Shown: positions 24,659-33,981 of the stretch, one piece after another
Layout: each line of letters opens with the position of its first letter
Position numbering within the stretch: position 1 is the first letter of the stretch
Source of the DNA: Prauserella_A sp040635515
GTDB lineage: Bacteria; Actinomycetota; Actinomycetes; Mycobacteriales; Pseudonocardiaceae
NCBI GenBank assembly: GCA_040635515.1
Contig: JBEYHY010000001.1
Span: 248,001-312,000 of the forward strand
Reading direction: 5' to 3'
DNA: 64,000 nt
The notes under the pieces: model-generated
Databases searched by the model: none
Seen by the model: the letters and a program-made list of their open reading frames with translations, nothing else
Told to the model about the DNA's origin: nothing
Position numbers and translations under genes: made by a program

Positions 24659-25953
24659 ACGAGGTCGTCATCAGGGGTGCCCTTCGCTACGGCGAGGGCG
24701 ATCCGGTCGACGTGCTGATCGCCGACGGCGTCATCGCCGCGATCGGAGCGCCGGGCTCGATCGACGCCGGTGACGCGGCCGAGGTGATCGACGCCGATGG
24801 CATGGTGCTGCTGCCCGGCTTCGTCGACCTGCACACTCACCTGCGGGAACCGGGCAGGGAGGACACCGAGACGATCGAAAGCGGCTCCGCCGCGGCTGCC
24901 CTCGGCGGGTACACGGCGGTCTTCGCCATGGCCAACACCGATCCGGTCGCCGACAACGCGGTCGTGGTCGAACACGTGTGGCGAAGGGGAAGGGAAACCG
25001 GGCTCGTCGACGTACACCCGGTCGGCGCGGTGACCGTGGGACTCGCGGGAGAGCGGCTCGCCGAGATGGGCACCATGGCGGCGTCCGAGGCCGGGGTGCG
25101 CGTGTTCTCCGACGACGGCCACTGTGTCGCCGATCCGCTGCTGATGCGCAGGGCACTGGAGTACTCGACGGCGCTGGGTGTCGTGGTGGCCCAGCACGCG
25201 GAGGAGCCGAGGCTGACCGGCGGCGCGCAGGCCCACGAGGGCGAGCGCGCGGCCAGGCTCGGTTACGCGGGCTGGCCCGCTTCGGCCGAGGAGTCGATCG
25301 TGGCGCGCGACTGCGTGCTGGCCAGGCACGCCGGAGCGAGGCTGCACGTGTGTCACGTCTCGACGACGGGAACCGTGGACGTCCTCGGGTGGGCGAAGGA
25401 GCTCGGTATAGCCGTGTCGGCCGAGGTGACGCCGCACCATCTGCTGCTGACCGACGAGCGGCTCGCGACCTTCGACCCCGTCAACAAGGTGAACCCGCCG
25501 CTTCGCGCGGAAGCCGACGCCGAGCGCATGCGCCGGGCGCTGGCCGAGGGGGTCATCGACTGTGTGGCCACCGACCACGCGCCGCACGCGGAGCAGGACA
25601 AGGACTGCGAATGGGCCGCGGCCCGGCCCGGCATGCTCGGCCTGCAGACGGCACTGTCGATCGTGGTGGCGACGATGGTGCGCACAGGATTGCTCGACTG
25701 GCGCGGCGTGGCGAGGGTCATGAGCGAACGACCGGCCGAGATCGCGGGCCTTCCCGATCAGGGAAGGCCCCTTGAGGTCGGCGAGCCTGCCAACCTCACG
25801 CTGGTCGACCCGGACACCGAGTGGACGGTGAACGGGCGGGAGCTGGCGAGTATCTCGGCCAACACTCCGTATGAGGGGATGCGATTGCCCGCCGTGGTGA
25901 GCGCCACGCTGCTGCGTGGGCGGATCACGGCGCGCGAAGGGAAGATTGGGTAA
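24655..25953 (+). CDS. pyrC: Dihydroorotase
   Basis: The 432-residue amidohydrolase has the metal-binding DLHTHLREPG, the VCHVSTTG histidine, and the ATDHAPH aspartate. It cyclises carbamoyl aspartate to dihydroorotate. It starts at GTG 24655, overlapping the pyrB stop. The next gene begins inside its stop codon (TAATG). Confidence 0.96.
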   Translation: MNEVVIRGALRYGEGDPVDVLIADGVIAAIGAPGSIDAGDAAEVIDADGMVLLPGFVDLHTHLREPGREDTETIESGSAAAALGGYTAVFAMANTDPVADNAVVVEHVWRRGRETGLVDVHPVGAVTVGLAGERLAEMGTMAASEAGVRVFSDDGHCVADPLLMRRALEYSTALGVVVAQHAEEPRLTGGAQAHEGERAARLGYAGWPASAEESIVARDCVLARHAGARLHVCHVSTTGTVDVLGWAKELGIAVSAEVTPHHLLLTDERLATFDPVNKVNPPLRAEADAERMRRALAEGVIDCVATDHAPHAEQDKDCEWAAARPGMLGLQTALSIVVATMVRTGLLDWRGVARVMSERPAEIAGLPDQGRPLEVGEPANLTLVDPDTEWTVNGRELASISANTPYEGMRLPAVVSATLLRGRITAREGKIG

Positions 25954-26444
25954 TGGAGAGGCTTCTGCTTTCGCTGCTGGTCGTGGCGTTTTTCGCGCTG
26001 GCGGTCTACGGCATGTGGAAGGGCTGGCGACGCCAGGCCATCGCGCAGAGCGTGCGTATCCCGCCGTTCCCCGAGGTGCCGGAGGTCAGCGGCGAACCGG
26101 TGCTCACCGCAAAGGGCCTTTACGTGGCGACGACCAACGCGGGGCACTGGCAGCAACGCGTCGTCACCAGGGGAGTCGGCATGCGGGGGCCTGCCGAACT
26201 GCGGTTGTTCGACGACGGTGTCGAGGTGGATCGCGCCGGTGCGAAGGGATTCTGGATTCCCCGGGAGTCCATTGTGGAAGTGAAGACCGCGAAAGGGATG
26301 GCTGGCAAGGTCATGGGCACGGACAGCCTGCTCGTGTTGACGTGGCGGCTCGACGATGTCGAGCTGGACACCGGATTCCGGGGCGACGACCTCGGTGAGT
26401 ATCCACAGTGGATCGACGAGGTCAAGGGAGGTGCTCAGGTATGA
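25953..26444 (+). CDS. Membrane-anchored PH-like domain protein inside the pyr operon
   Basis: The 163-residue protein has one N-terminal membrane helix (about 3-22) and a C-terminal beta-rich PH-like domain. Residues such as GLYVATTNAGHWQQRVVTRG and ELRLFDDGVEVDR are characteristic of the conserved actinobacterial family that sits between pyrC and carA. Its function is unknown. It overlaps both neighbours (TAATG, ATGA), so its synthesis is tied to pyrimidine enzymes; it may help localise them, but this is inference. Confidence 0.82.
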   Translation: MERLLLSLLVVAFFALAVYGMWKGWRRQAIAQSVRIPPFPEVPEVSGEPVLTAKGLYVATTNAGHWQQRVVTRGVGMRGPAELRLFDDGVEVDRAGAKGFWIPRESIVEVKTAKGMAGKVMGTDSLLVLTWRLDDVELDTGFRGDDLGEYPQWIDEVKGGAQV

Positions 26445-27568
26445 GCGGCACCAGGACACCGGCGGCGCTCGTGCTTGAGGACGGCAGGGTCTTCCACGGA
26501 GCCGCATACGGTGCGAGGGGAGCTTCGCTCGGCGAAGCCGTTTTCTGCACCGGCATGACCGGCTATCAGGAGACGCTGACGGACCCCTCGTACCGCAAGC
26601 AGATCGTGGTGCAGACGGCGCCGCAGATCGGCAACACCGGCTGGAACGACGAGGACGACGAGTCCTCCCGCATCTGGGTCGCGGGCTACGTCGTGCGCGA
26701 TCCGGCGAGGACGCCCTCGAACTGGAGGGCGACCCGCTCGCTCGACGACGAACTGCGCGAGCAGGACATCGTCGGTATCGCCGAGGTCGACACCCGCACG
26801 CTGACCCGGCACCTGAGGGAGCACGGGGCGATGCGCGCCGGGGTGTTCTCCGGCGACGCGCTCGCGCCGGTCGAGGAGATGCTGGACACCGTGCTGGCGA
26901 GCCCCGCCATGAAGGGGGCCGATCTCGCGGGCGAGGTGACCACGAGCAAGCCGTACGTCGTCCCCGCCGAAGGGCAGCGGCTGTACCGGGTGGCCGCGCT
27001 CGATCTCGGCATCAAGTCCAACACCCCGAGGCAGCTGGCCAAGCGGGGTATCGAGGTTCACGTCCTGCCTGCGACGAGCAGCATGGACGACGTGCTGGCC
27101 GTCGAGCCGGACGGCGTGTTCCTCTCCAACGGGCCGGGTGACCCCGAGACCCAGCGGCACGCGATCGAACTGACCTCGGCCACGCTCGGCAGAGAGATCC
27201 CGCTGTTCGGCATCTGCTTCGGCAACCAGATCCTCGGCAGGGCGCTCGGTCTCGGCACCTACAAGATGCGCTTCGGCCACAGGGGGATCAACGTTCCCGT
27301 GCTCGACACGGCGACCGGCAGGGTCGCCATCACCGCGCAGAACCACGGCTTCGCGCTGGAGGGCGAACCCGGCCAGCGGTTCGAGTCGCCGTTCGGTACC
27401 GCCGTGGTGAGTCACTACTGCGCCAACGACGGCACCGTCGAGGGCCTGCGCTGCCAGGACGTGCCCGCCTTTTCCGTGCAGTACCACCCCGAAGCCGCGG
27501 CGGGCCCGCACGACGCCAACCCGCTCTTCGACGAGTTCGTCAGCTTGATGGAGACGAAGAATGCCTAA
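26441..27568 (+). CDS. carA: Carbamoyl phosphate synthase small (glutaminase) subunit
   Basis: The 375-residue protein has the class I glutamine amidotransferase triad: nucleophile in GICFGNQ and the His/Glu pair in VQYHPEA. The N-terminal CPSase domain has GMTGYQETLTDPSY. It supplies ammonia to CarB. The ATG at 26441 overlaps the PH-like gene; carB starts 8 nt before its end. Confidence 0.96.
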   Translation: MSGTRTPAALVLEDGRVFHGAAYGARGASLGEAVFCTGMTGYQETLTDPSYRKQIVVQTAPQIGNTGWNDEDDESSRIWVAGYVVRDPARTPSNWRATRSLDDELREQDIVGIAEVDTRTLTRHLREHGAMRAGVFSGDALAPVEEMLDTVLASPAMKGADLAGEVTTSKPYVVPAEGQRLYRVAALDLGIKSNTPRQLAKRGIEVHVLPATSSMDDVLAVEPDGVFLSNGPGDPETQRHAIELTSATLGREIPLFGICFGNQILGRALGLGTYKMRFGHRGINVPVLDTATGRVAITAQNHGFALEGEPGQRFESPFGTAVVSHYCANDGTVEGLRCQDVPAFSVQYHPEAAAGPHDANPLFDEFVSLMETKNA

Positions 27569-30500
27569 ACGCAGCGACATCGAGCACGTTCTCGTCATCG
27601 GTTCCGGCCCGATCGTCATCGGCCAGGCCGCCGAGTTCGACTACTCCGGAACCCAGGCGTGCCGGGTGCTCAAGGAGGAGGGACTTCGCGTCAGCCTGGT
27701 CAACTCCAACCCGGCGACGATCATGACCGATCCCGAGTTCGCCGACGCGACCTACATCGAGCCGGTGACGCCGGAGTTCGTCGAGAAGGTCATCGCGCAG
27801 GAGCGGCCGGACGCGGTGCTGGCCACCCTCGGCGGGCAGACGGCGCTGAACTGCGCGGTCGCCCTGCACGAGCGGGGAGTGCTCGAAAAGTACGGTGTCG
27901 AGCTGATCGGCGCCGACATCGACGCGATCCAGCGTGGCGAGGACAGGCAGAAGTTCAAGGACATCGTGCGCACCGTCGGCGGCGACGTGCCGCGCAGCGC
28001 GGTGTGCCACTCGATGGCCGAGGTCAGGGCCACCGTCGCCGAGGTGGGCCTTCCCGTCGTCATCCGGCCTTCCTTCACGATGGGCGGGCTGGGCTCCGGC
28101 ATGGCCCACACCGACGAGGAACTGGAGCGGCTGGCTTCCCTGGGGCTGGAGGAGAGCCCGGTCACCGAGGTGCTCGTCGAGGAGAGCGTGCTCGGCTGGA
28201 AGGAATACGAGCTCGAACTGATGCGCGACCGGCACGACAACGTGGTGGTCGTCTGCTCGATCGAGAACGTCGACGCGATGGGTGTGCACACCGGCGACTC
28301 GGTCACGGTCGCTCCCGCGATGACCCTGACCGATCGCGAGTACCAGCACATGCGCGACGTCGGCATCGACGTGCTGCGCGAGGTCGGCGTCGACACGGGT
28401 GGCTGCAACATCCAGTTCGCCGTCAACCCCGCCGACGGCAGGCTCGTCGTGATCGAGATGAACCCCAGGGTGTCGCGGTCCTCGGCGCTGGCTTCGAAGG
28501 CGACCGGGTTCCCCATCGCCAAGATCGCCGCGAAGCTCGCCATCGGCTACACGCTCGACGAGATCAGCAACGACATCACCGGCGAGACCCCGGCCAGCTT
28601 CGAGCCGACGCTGGACTACGTCGTCGTGAAGGTGCCGAGGTTCGCCTTCGAGAAGTTCGCCGGAGCCGACCCGAGCCTCACCACGACGATGAAGAGCGTC
28701 GGCGAGGCCATGTCACTCGGCCGCAGCTTCCCCGAGGCGCTCGGCAAGGCGCTGCGCTCCGCCGAGACGAAGGCCGTCGGTTTCTGGACCCGCGAGGATC
28801 CCGAGGGCGCGACGCTGGAATCGACGCTCGCCGAACTGCGCACCCCGCACGACGGCAGGCTTTACGCCATCGAGCGGGCGCTGCGCCTCGGCGCCACCGT
28901 CGAGCAGGTACACGAGGCCAGCGGCGTCGATCCGTGGTTCATCGACCAGATCGCACTCATCGGCGAGGTCGGCGCCGAGGTGCGGGAATCGCCGGTACTG
29001 GATGCGTCGCTGCTGCGCAGGGCCAAGCGCACCGGCCTTTCGGACCGGCAGATCGCGTCGCTGCGGCCGGAACTCGCCGGTGAGGACGGGGTGCGGACCC
29101 TGCGCCACCGGCTCGGCGTGCACCCGGTCTTCAAGACGGTCGACACGTGCGCTGCCGAGTTCGAGGCCCGCACGCCGTATCACTACTCGGCCTACGAACT
29201 GGATCCCGCGGCCGAATCGGAGGTCGCGGCCCAGCCCGAGAAGCCGAAGGTGCTGATCCTCGGTTCGGGACCCAACCGCATCGGGCAGGGCATCGAGTTC
29301 GACTACTCGTGCGTGCACGCCGCGCTCGCCCTTCGCGAGGCGGGGTTCGAGGCGGTGATGGTCAACTGCAACCCGGAGACCGTCTCCACCGACTACGACA
29401 CCTCCGACCGGCTGTACTTCGAGCCGCTGACCTTCGAGGACGTACTGGAGGTCGTGCACGCGGAGCAGCAGTCGGGCACGGTCGCCGGTGTCATCGTGCA
29501 ACTCGGCGGGCAGACCCCGCTCGGGCTTGCCCAGCGCCTCGCCGACGCGGGCGTGCCTGTGGTCGGCACGCCCCCGCAGGCCATCCACCTCGCCGAGGAC
29601 AGGGGCGCCTTCGGTGACGTGCTCACCGAGGCCGGTCTTCCCGCTCCCCGTTACGGCACGGCGACCTCGTTCGAGGGCGCCAAGCGCATCGCCGACGAGA
29701 TCGGCTACCCGGTGCTGGTCAGGCCGTCGTACGTACTCGGCGGGCGTGGCATGGAGATCGTCTACGACGAGGCGTCGCTTGCCGGGTACATCCGGCGGGC
29801 CACCGAGGTCACGCCGGAACATCCGGTGCTGGTGGACCGGTTCCTCGACGACGCCATCGAGATCGACGTCGACGCGTTGTTCGACGGCGACGAGTTGTTC
29901 CTCGGCGGCGTCATGGAACACATCGAGGAGGCCGGTATCCACTCCGGCGACTCGGCGTGCGCGCTGCCGCCCATCACGCTCGGCCGCACCGATCTCGACG
30001 AGGTGCGCCGCTGCACGGAGGCGATCGCGCGCGGAGTAGGGGTGCGCGGCCTGCTCAACGTTCAGTACGCGCTCAAGGACGACGTGCTGTACGTGCTGGA
30101 GGCGAACCCGAGGGCCTCGCGCACGGTGCCGTTCGTGTCGAAGGCGACCGCGGTCCCGCTGGCCAAGGCCGCCGCGCTGATCATGACCGGTTCGTCGGTG
30201 AAGGATCTGCGGGAGCGAGGCGTACTGCCCGCCGAGGGCGACGGGGGACACCTTCCCGTCGACGCGCCTGTCGCGGTCAAGGAGGCGGTGCTCCCGTTCC
30301 ACCGGTTCCGCACCCCGGAGGGGCAGGGCGTCGACTCGTTGCTCGGCCCCGAGATGAAGTCGACCGGCGAGGTCATGGGTGTCGACGTGTCCTTCGGGAA
30401 GGCGTTCGCCAAGTCGCAGGCCGGTGCCTACGGTTCGCTGCCGACAAAGGGCAAGGTCTTCGTCTCGGTCGCCAACCGCGACAAGCGTTCGCTCGTCTTC

Positions 30501-30875
30501 CCCGTCAAGCGGCTCGCCGATCTCGGGTTCGAGGTGCTGGCGACGTCGGGTACCGCGGAAGTGTTGCGGCGCAACGGAGTTCCGTGCACCGAGGTGCGCA
30601 AGCACTACCAGGGCAGTGGTGAGGCCGAACCCAACATCGTCGAGGTCATCCTCGACGGCGGCGTCGACATGGTGATCAACACGCCGTACGGCAACAGCGG
30701 TCCCCGTATCGACGGCTACGAGATCAGGACGGCCGCCGTGTCGAGGGGTATTCCCTGTGTCACGACGGTGCAGGGCGCGGCGGCCGCCGTGCACGGCATC
30801 GAGGCACTCATCAGGGGCGACATCGGGGTGCGGTCACTGCAGGACCTGCAGGCGGCGCTGCGGGCACAGGCATGA
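27561..30875 (+). CDS. carB: Carbamoyl phosphate synthase large subunit
   Basis: The 1,104-residue protein has two ATP-grasp halves, each starting with a GSGP(I/N)-type pre-ATP-grasp motif (VLIGSGPIVIGQ, GSGPNRIGQGIEFDYS). Further motifs are AEFDYSGTQACR and GMEIVYDE. The C-terminal MGS-like allosteric domain (SVANRDKRSLVFPVKRLADLG) follows. It makes carbamoyl phosphate from bicarbonate, ammonia and two ATP. Length is normal. The stop overlaps pyrF (ATGA). Confidence 0.97.
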   Translation: MPKRSDIEHVLVIGSGPIVIGQAAEFDYSGTQACRVLKEEGLRVSLVNSNPATIMTDPEFADATYIEPVTPEFVEKVIAQERPDAVLATLGGQTALNCAVALHERGVLEKYGVELIGADIDAIQRGEDRQKFKDIVRTVGGDVPRSAVCHSMAEVRATVAEVGLPVVIRPSFTMGGLGSGMAHTDEELERLASLGLEESPVTEVLVEESVLGWKEYELELMRDRHDNVVVVCSIENVDAMGVHTGDSVTVAPAMTLTDREYQHMRDVGIDVLREVGVDTGGCNIQFAVNPADGRLVVIEMNPRVSRSSALASKATGFPIAKIAAKLAIGYTLDEISNDITGETPASFEPTLDYVVVKVPRFAFEKFAGADPSLTTTMKSVGEAMSLGRSFPEALGKALRSAETKAVGFWTREDPEGATLESTLAELRTPHDGRLYAIERALRLGATVEQVHEASGVDPWFIDQIALIGEVGAEVRESPVLDASLLRRAKRTGLSDRQIASLRPELAGEDGVRTLRHRLGVHPVFKTVDTCAAEFEARTPYHYSAYELDPAAESEVAAQPEKPKVLILGSGPNRIGQGIEFDYSCVHAALALREAGFEAVMVNCNPETVSTDYDTSDRLYFEPLTFEDVLEVVHAEQQSGTVAGVIVQLGGQTPLGLAQRLADAGVPVVGTPPQAIHLAEDRGAFGDVLTEAGLPAPRYGTATSFEGAKRIADEIGYPVLVRPSYVLGGRGMEIVYDEASLAGYIRRATEVTPEHPVLVDRFLDDAIEIDVDALFDGDELFLGGVMEHIEEAGIHSGDSACALPPITLGRTDLDEVRRCTEAIARGVGVRGLLNVQYALKDDVLYVLEANPRASRTVPFVSKATAVPLAKAAALIMTGSSVKDLRERGVLPAEGDGGHLPVDAPVAVKEAVLPFHRFRTPEGQGVDSLLGPEMKSTGEVMGVDVSFGKAFAKSQAGAYGSLPTKGKVFVSVANRDKRSLVFPVKRLADLGFEVLATSGTAEVLRRNGVPCTEVRKHYQGSGEAEPNIVEVILDGGVDMVINTPYGNSGPRIDGYEIRTAAVSRGIPCVTTVQGAAAAVHGIEALIRGDIGVRSLQDLQAALRAQA

Positions 30876-31702
30876 CGGTTCCGTTCGGGCGGCGGCTCGC
30901 GTCGGCGGTCGCCGAACGCGGGCCGCTGTGCGCGGGGATCGATCCCCACCCCGGCCTGCTCTCGGCGTGGGGACTCACGGCCGACGCGGCGGGGCTGGAG
31001 CGGTTCGCGCTGTCGGCTACGGAGGTGCTCGCCCAGCACGTGGCCGTGCTCAAGCCGCAGTCGGCGTTTTTCGAGGCGTACGGCTCGGCCGGGATCGCGG
31101 TGCTGGAGCGGGTGCTGGTGCTCGCGAGGCAAGCGGGGGCGCTGGTGCTGCTCGACGTCAAGCGAGGTGACATCGGCTCGACGATGGCCGCGTACACCTC
31201 GGCGTATCTGACCGACGCCGCGCCACTGGCCGCCGACGCCATCACGGTGTCGCCGTACCTGGGCTTCGGCGCGCTGGAACCGGCGCTCGCCGCGGCTCAG
31301 GCGAGTGGCAGGGGACTGTTCGTGCTGGCTCGCACCTCGAATCCCGAAGGGGGACAGGTGCAGGGCGTGCTCACCTCGGGGAGGTCCGTCGCGCAGGCGA
31401 TGGTGGACGAGGCCGCGGCACGCAACGAGGGCGCGGAGCCGCTCGGCAGCGTCGGCGTCGTCGTGGGCGCCACCATCCGGCCGGGCGAACTCGATCTCAG
31501 CGCGCTCAACGGTCCCGTCCTGGCGCCGGGCTTCGGCGCGCAGGGTGCGACGGCCGAGGATCTGGCGAGGGTGTTCGGTCCCGACACGGCGTGCGTGCTT
31601 CCCGCGTCCTCGCGCGATCTGCTCAAGCACGGTCCCGGCCCGGCGGGGTTGCGCGAGGCCGTCCTACGCGCCAAGGAAACGGTGGCGGCGCTGACGCACT
31701 GA
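30872..31702 (+). CDS. pyrF: Orotidine 5'-phosphate decarboxylase
   Basis: The 276-residue protein is the longer type 2 (mycobacterial-like) OMP decarboxylase, with the catalytic DVKRGDIGSTMAAY motif and a CAGIDPHPGLL start region. It makes UMP. It is the last gene of the pyr operon; pyrD is not in the operon, as is usual in this phylum. Confidence 0.95.
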   Translation: MTVPFGRRLASAVAERGPLCAGIDPHPGLLSAWGLTADAAGLERFALSATEVLAQHVAVLKPQSAFFEAYGSAGIAVLERVLVLARQAGALVLLDVKRGDIGSTMAAYTSAYLTDAAPLAADAITVSPYLGFGALEPALAAAQASGRGLFVLARTSNPEGGQVQGVLTSGRSVAQAMVDEAAARNEGAEPLGSVGVVVGATIRPGELDLSALNGPVLAPGFGAQGATAEDLARVFGPDTACVLPASSRDLLKHGPGPAGLREAVLRAKETVAALTH

Positions 31703-31720
31703 GAGCGCGGGTAGTGCGGA

Positions 31721-32239
31721 CTATTGCGCGGGTTGTTTGAACGGCGCCAGCGCCGCGTTGCCACCCGAGACGTGCGCGGCCTCCTCGTGCAGCGTCCTTG
31801 AGCACCTGGCGAGCAGGTCGAGCAGCGTCGCGCGTTCCGTTTCGGTGAACGTCTCGCCGAGTTTGCGCTCGATGGCAACGGCGGCGGCATCGGCCTGCCG
31901 CAGGGTCGCCCAGCCCGGATCGGTGAGCTCGATCTGCCGCGCGTTGAGATGGTAGGGGTCCCGCGCCCTGCTGATGAGCCCCTTCGCCTCAAGGTTGGCC
32001 AGCGTGGTGGCCATGGTCTGCGGCGTGACGAGCGCGAGGCGGGCCAGCGCGGCCGCTGACACGCCGGGGTGCATGGCCGCGGTCGCCAGCGCCGAGTACT
32101 GCGGCACCGTGAGTCCGGAGGGCTTCAGCGCGGCGTGTTTGAGCGCCATCAATTCCTGCTCGACGCGCTTCACGTGGTGCCCGACCCGCTCGTGCGCCGG
32201 CATGGATGTCGCTGGGGTCGCCGGTGGCTTTCTCGTCAC
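31721..32239 (-). CDS. MarR-family transcriptional regulator
   Basis: The 172-residue protein has the MarR winged-helix layout: LTVPQYSALATAA, SAAALARLALVTPQTMATTLANLEAKGLISRA, then the wing and dimerising C-terminal helices. It is divergent from the aldehyde oxidoreductase operon and is the obvious candidate regulator of it, probably responding to an aromatic acid or aldehyde. The GTG at 32239 is the likely start; an ATG 12 codons later is possible. Confidence 0.84.
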   Translation of the reverse strand: MTRKPPATPATSMPAHERVGHHVKRVEQELMALKHAALKPSGLTVPQYSALATAAMHPGVSAAALARLALVTPQTMATTLANLEAKGLISRARDPYHLNARQIELTDPGWATLRQADAAAVAIERKLGETFTETERATLLDLLARCSRTLHEEAAHVSGGNAALAPFKQPAQ

Positions 32240-32259
32240 ACTCGAATTTTACCGATGAC

Positions 32260-32300
32260 CAGCAGACTGCTGAATGACAGAGTTCTTATCTTCGTCTGTC
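32260..32300. promoter_or_regulatory. Inverted repeats between the MarR gene and the oxidoreductase operon
   Basis: Two perfect inverted repeats lie in the divergent promoter region: CAGCAG-A-CTGCTG (32260-32272) and GACAGA-13-TCTGTC (32276-32300). Either could be the MarR operator. Confidence 0.45.
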
Positions 32301-32323
32301 TACTGGCGGAAGGTGTGGTCGAG

Positions 32324-33001
32324 GTGGGATTGAGAAGGCGGGCGGTTTCCGGTGCTCAGCGCACATCGGATGAACAAGACGAATCCGGCGGGGGGACACC
32401 GGGAAGCAGCAGACGGACATTCCTGGCTCGCGGCGCCGCGGCGGGCGCGGGGCTGGCCGGAGCCACGATGCTCAGGACGGTGAGCCCCGCACCCGCCGCC
32501 GCGAGCCAGGCGCCGCCTCCGCCACCGCCGACGAGGCGGCTGACGCTGAGCGTCAACGGCAGGGTGCGCACCCTCGACCTCGACGTGCGCGCGAGCCTGC
32601 TGGACGCGCTCCGCGACCGGATCGGCCTCACCGGCACCAAGAAGGGCTGCGATCAGGGCGCCTGCGGCGCCTGCACCGTGCTCGTCGACGGACGCCGGAC
32701 GCTGTCCTGCCTGACGATCGCGGCCAGGTACGAAGGCGCGGAGGTCACAACGGTGGAGGGCCTGGAAAGGCTCGGCGGCCGGGACGGCCTGCATCCCGTG
32801 CAGCGCGCCTTCCTCGACCACGACGGTTTCCAGTGCGGGTTCTGCACCTCCGGCCAGATCATGTCGGCGGCAGGGCTGCTCACCGAACGACCCGGCGTGC
32901 CGGACGAGGACATCGCGGAGGAGATGAGCGGCAACCTGTGCCGCTGCGCCGCCTACCCCAGCATCAACGCCGCGGTCCGTGCCGCGCGAGGAGGGAAGTG
33001 A
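32324..33001 (+). CDS. [2Fe-2S] subunit of a Tat-exported aldehyde oxidoreductase (PaoA-like)
   Basis: The 225-residue protein has a Tat signal with SRRTFLARG and an Ala-rich hydrophobic stretch. The xanthine-oxidase-type iron-sulfur domain has the plant-ferredoxin cluster (CDQGACGAC, then a later Cys) and the helical cluster (CGFCTSGQ, CRC). A Tat leader on this subunit alone is what PaoABC-like complexes use to export the whole folded heterotrimer. The start is uncertain: GTG 32324 is favoured because GGAAGG (32308-32313) lies 10 nt upstream. It overlaps the FAD subunit gene (GTGA). Confidence 0.88.
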   Translation: MGLRRRAVSGAQRTSDEQDESGGGTPGSSRRTFLARGAAAGAGLAGATMLRTVSPAPAAASQAPPPPPPTRRLTLSVNGRVRTLDLDVRASLLDALRDRIGLTGTKKGCDQGACGACTVLVDGRRTLSCLTIAARYEGAEVTTVEGLERLGGRDGLHPVQRAFLDHDGFQCGFCTSGQIMSAAGLLTERPGVPDEDIAEEMSGNLCRCAAYPSINAAVRAARGGK

Positions 33002-33981
33002 CCGTGGAGACCTTCCACCTCGACCGGCCGAGGTCGGTCGCCGAAACCGTCCGGATCCTGCACCGCGAGAAAGACGCGACGGTCATCGCGGGCGGCACCG
33101 ACCTCGTCACGTTGCTCAGGGACGGGGTGGCGGCACCTGGCCGCCTCGTCGACGTCTCCCAGCTCGGCCTCGACCGGATCGCGTGGCGCCGCGACGGTGG
33201 CGTCCGCATCGGCGCGCTGTCCTCCAACGCGGTGACCGACAGCAGGCTCGCTCGCGAATACCCGGTGGTCACCGAGGCGCTGCGCGCCGGTGCCTCCCCG
33301 CAGATCAGGGGCATGGCCACCTTCGGAGGCAACCTTCTGCAACGCACCAGGTGCCGCTACTTCCGGCTGCCCGAATTCGCCTGCAACAAGAGGGCACCAG
33401 GCAGCGGCTGCTCGGCGATCGACGGCGACGGGGCCGGCCAGGCCATCTTCGGCACCTCGTCCTCGTGCACGGCGGTGCATCCCTCGGACCTCGCCGTGGC
33501 GCTGCGAGCCGTCGACGCCGTCGTGATCGCCCACAGCCACCGGGGGAGCCGCGAGATTCCCCTCGACGAGTTCCACCTGCTGCCCGGCGACACCCCGCAC
33601 CGGGAGAGCACCCTGCGCCCCGACGAGCTCATCACCGCCATCGACCTGCCGGCCCGGGCTCACAGCCGGCACTCGCACTACCTCAAGTTCAGGGACAGGG
33701 CCTCGTTCGCGTTCGCGCTCAGCTCGGCCGCCGTCGCGCTCGAGCTGAGAGCGGGAACCGTGCGCGAGGCGAGGATCGTGCTCGGCGGCGTCGCTCCCGC
33801 CCCGTGGCGTGCCGTCGCCGCCGAACGCGCACTGACCGGCGGCAGGCTCACTCCCGCCGCGATCACGGCGGCGGCCGATGCCGCGACGGAAGGTGCCACG
33901 CCAGGCAAGGACAACGGATACAAGGTCGAACTGGTGCGCAGGGTCGTGCGCAGGGCACTGACGGAATTGGGGGAGCGCTGA
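32998..33981 (+). CDS. FAD-binding subunit of aldehyde oxidoreductase, with an extra Fe-S insert (PaoB-like)
   Basis: The 327-residue protein has the CO-dehydrogenase-type FAD motif AGGTDLVTLLRDG and a C-terminal FAD-5-C domain. It carries four cysteines at about 119, 129, 138 and 157 (RTRCRYFR, FACNKRAPGSGC, SSSCTAVHP). This pattern matches the [4Fe-4S]-binding insert of PaoB and 4-hydroxybenzoyl-CoA reductase-like subunits rather than standard XdhB. GTG 32998 overlaps the upstream stop; GTG 33004 has better ribosome-site spacing and is an alternative. Confidence 0.88.
   Translation: MTVETFHLDRPRSVAETVRILHREKDATVIAGGTDLVTLLRDGVAAPGRLVDVSQLGLDRIAWRRDGGVRIGALSSNAVTDSRLAREYPVVTEALRAGASPQIRGMATFGGNLLQRTRCRYFRLPEFACNKRAPGSGCSAIDGDGAGQAIFGTSSSCTAVHPSDLAVALRAVDAVVIAHSHRGSREIPLDEFHLLPGDTPHRESTLRPDELITAIDLPARAHSRHSHYLKFRDRASFAFALSSAAVALELRAGTVREARIVLGGVAPAPWRAVAAERALTGGRLTPAAITAAADAATEGATPGKDNGYKVELVRRVVRRALTELGER

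Noticed and set aside
28713..30794. A 693-codon minus-strand open frame opposite carB
   Set aside because: It mirrors the codon structure of carB, has no recognisable domain, and no ribosome site or neighbouring gene structure.
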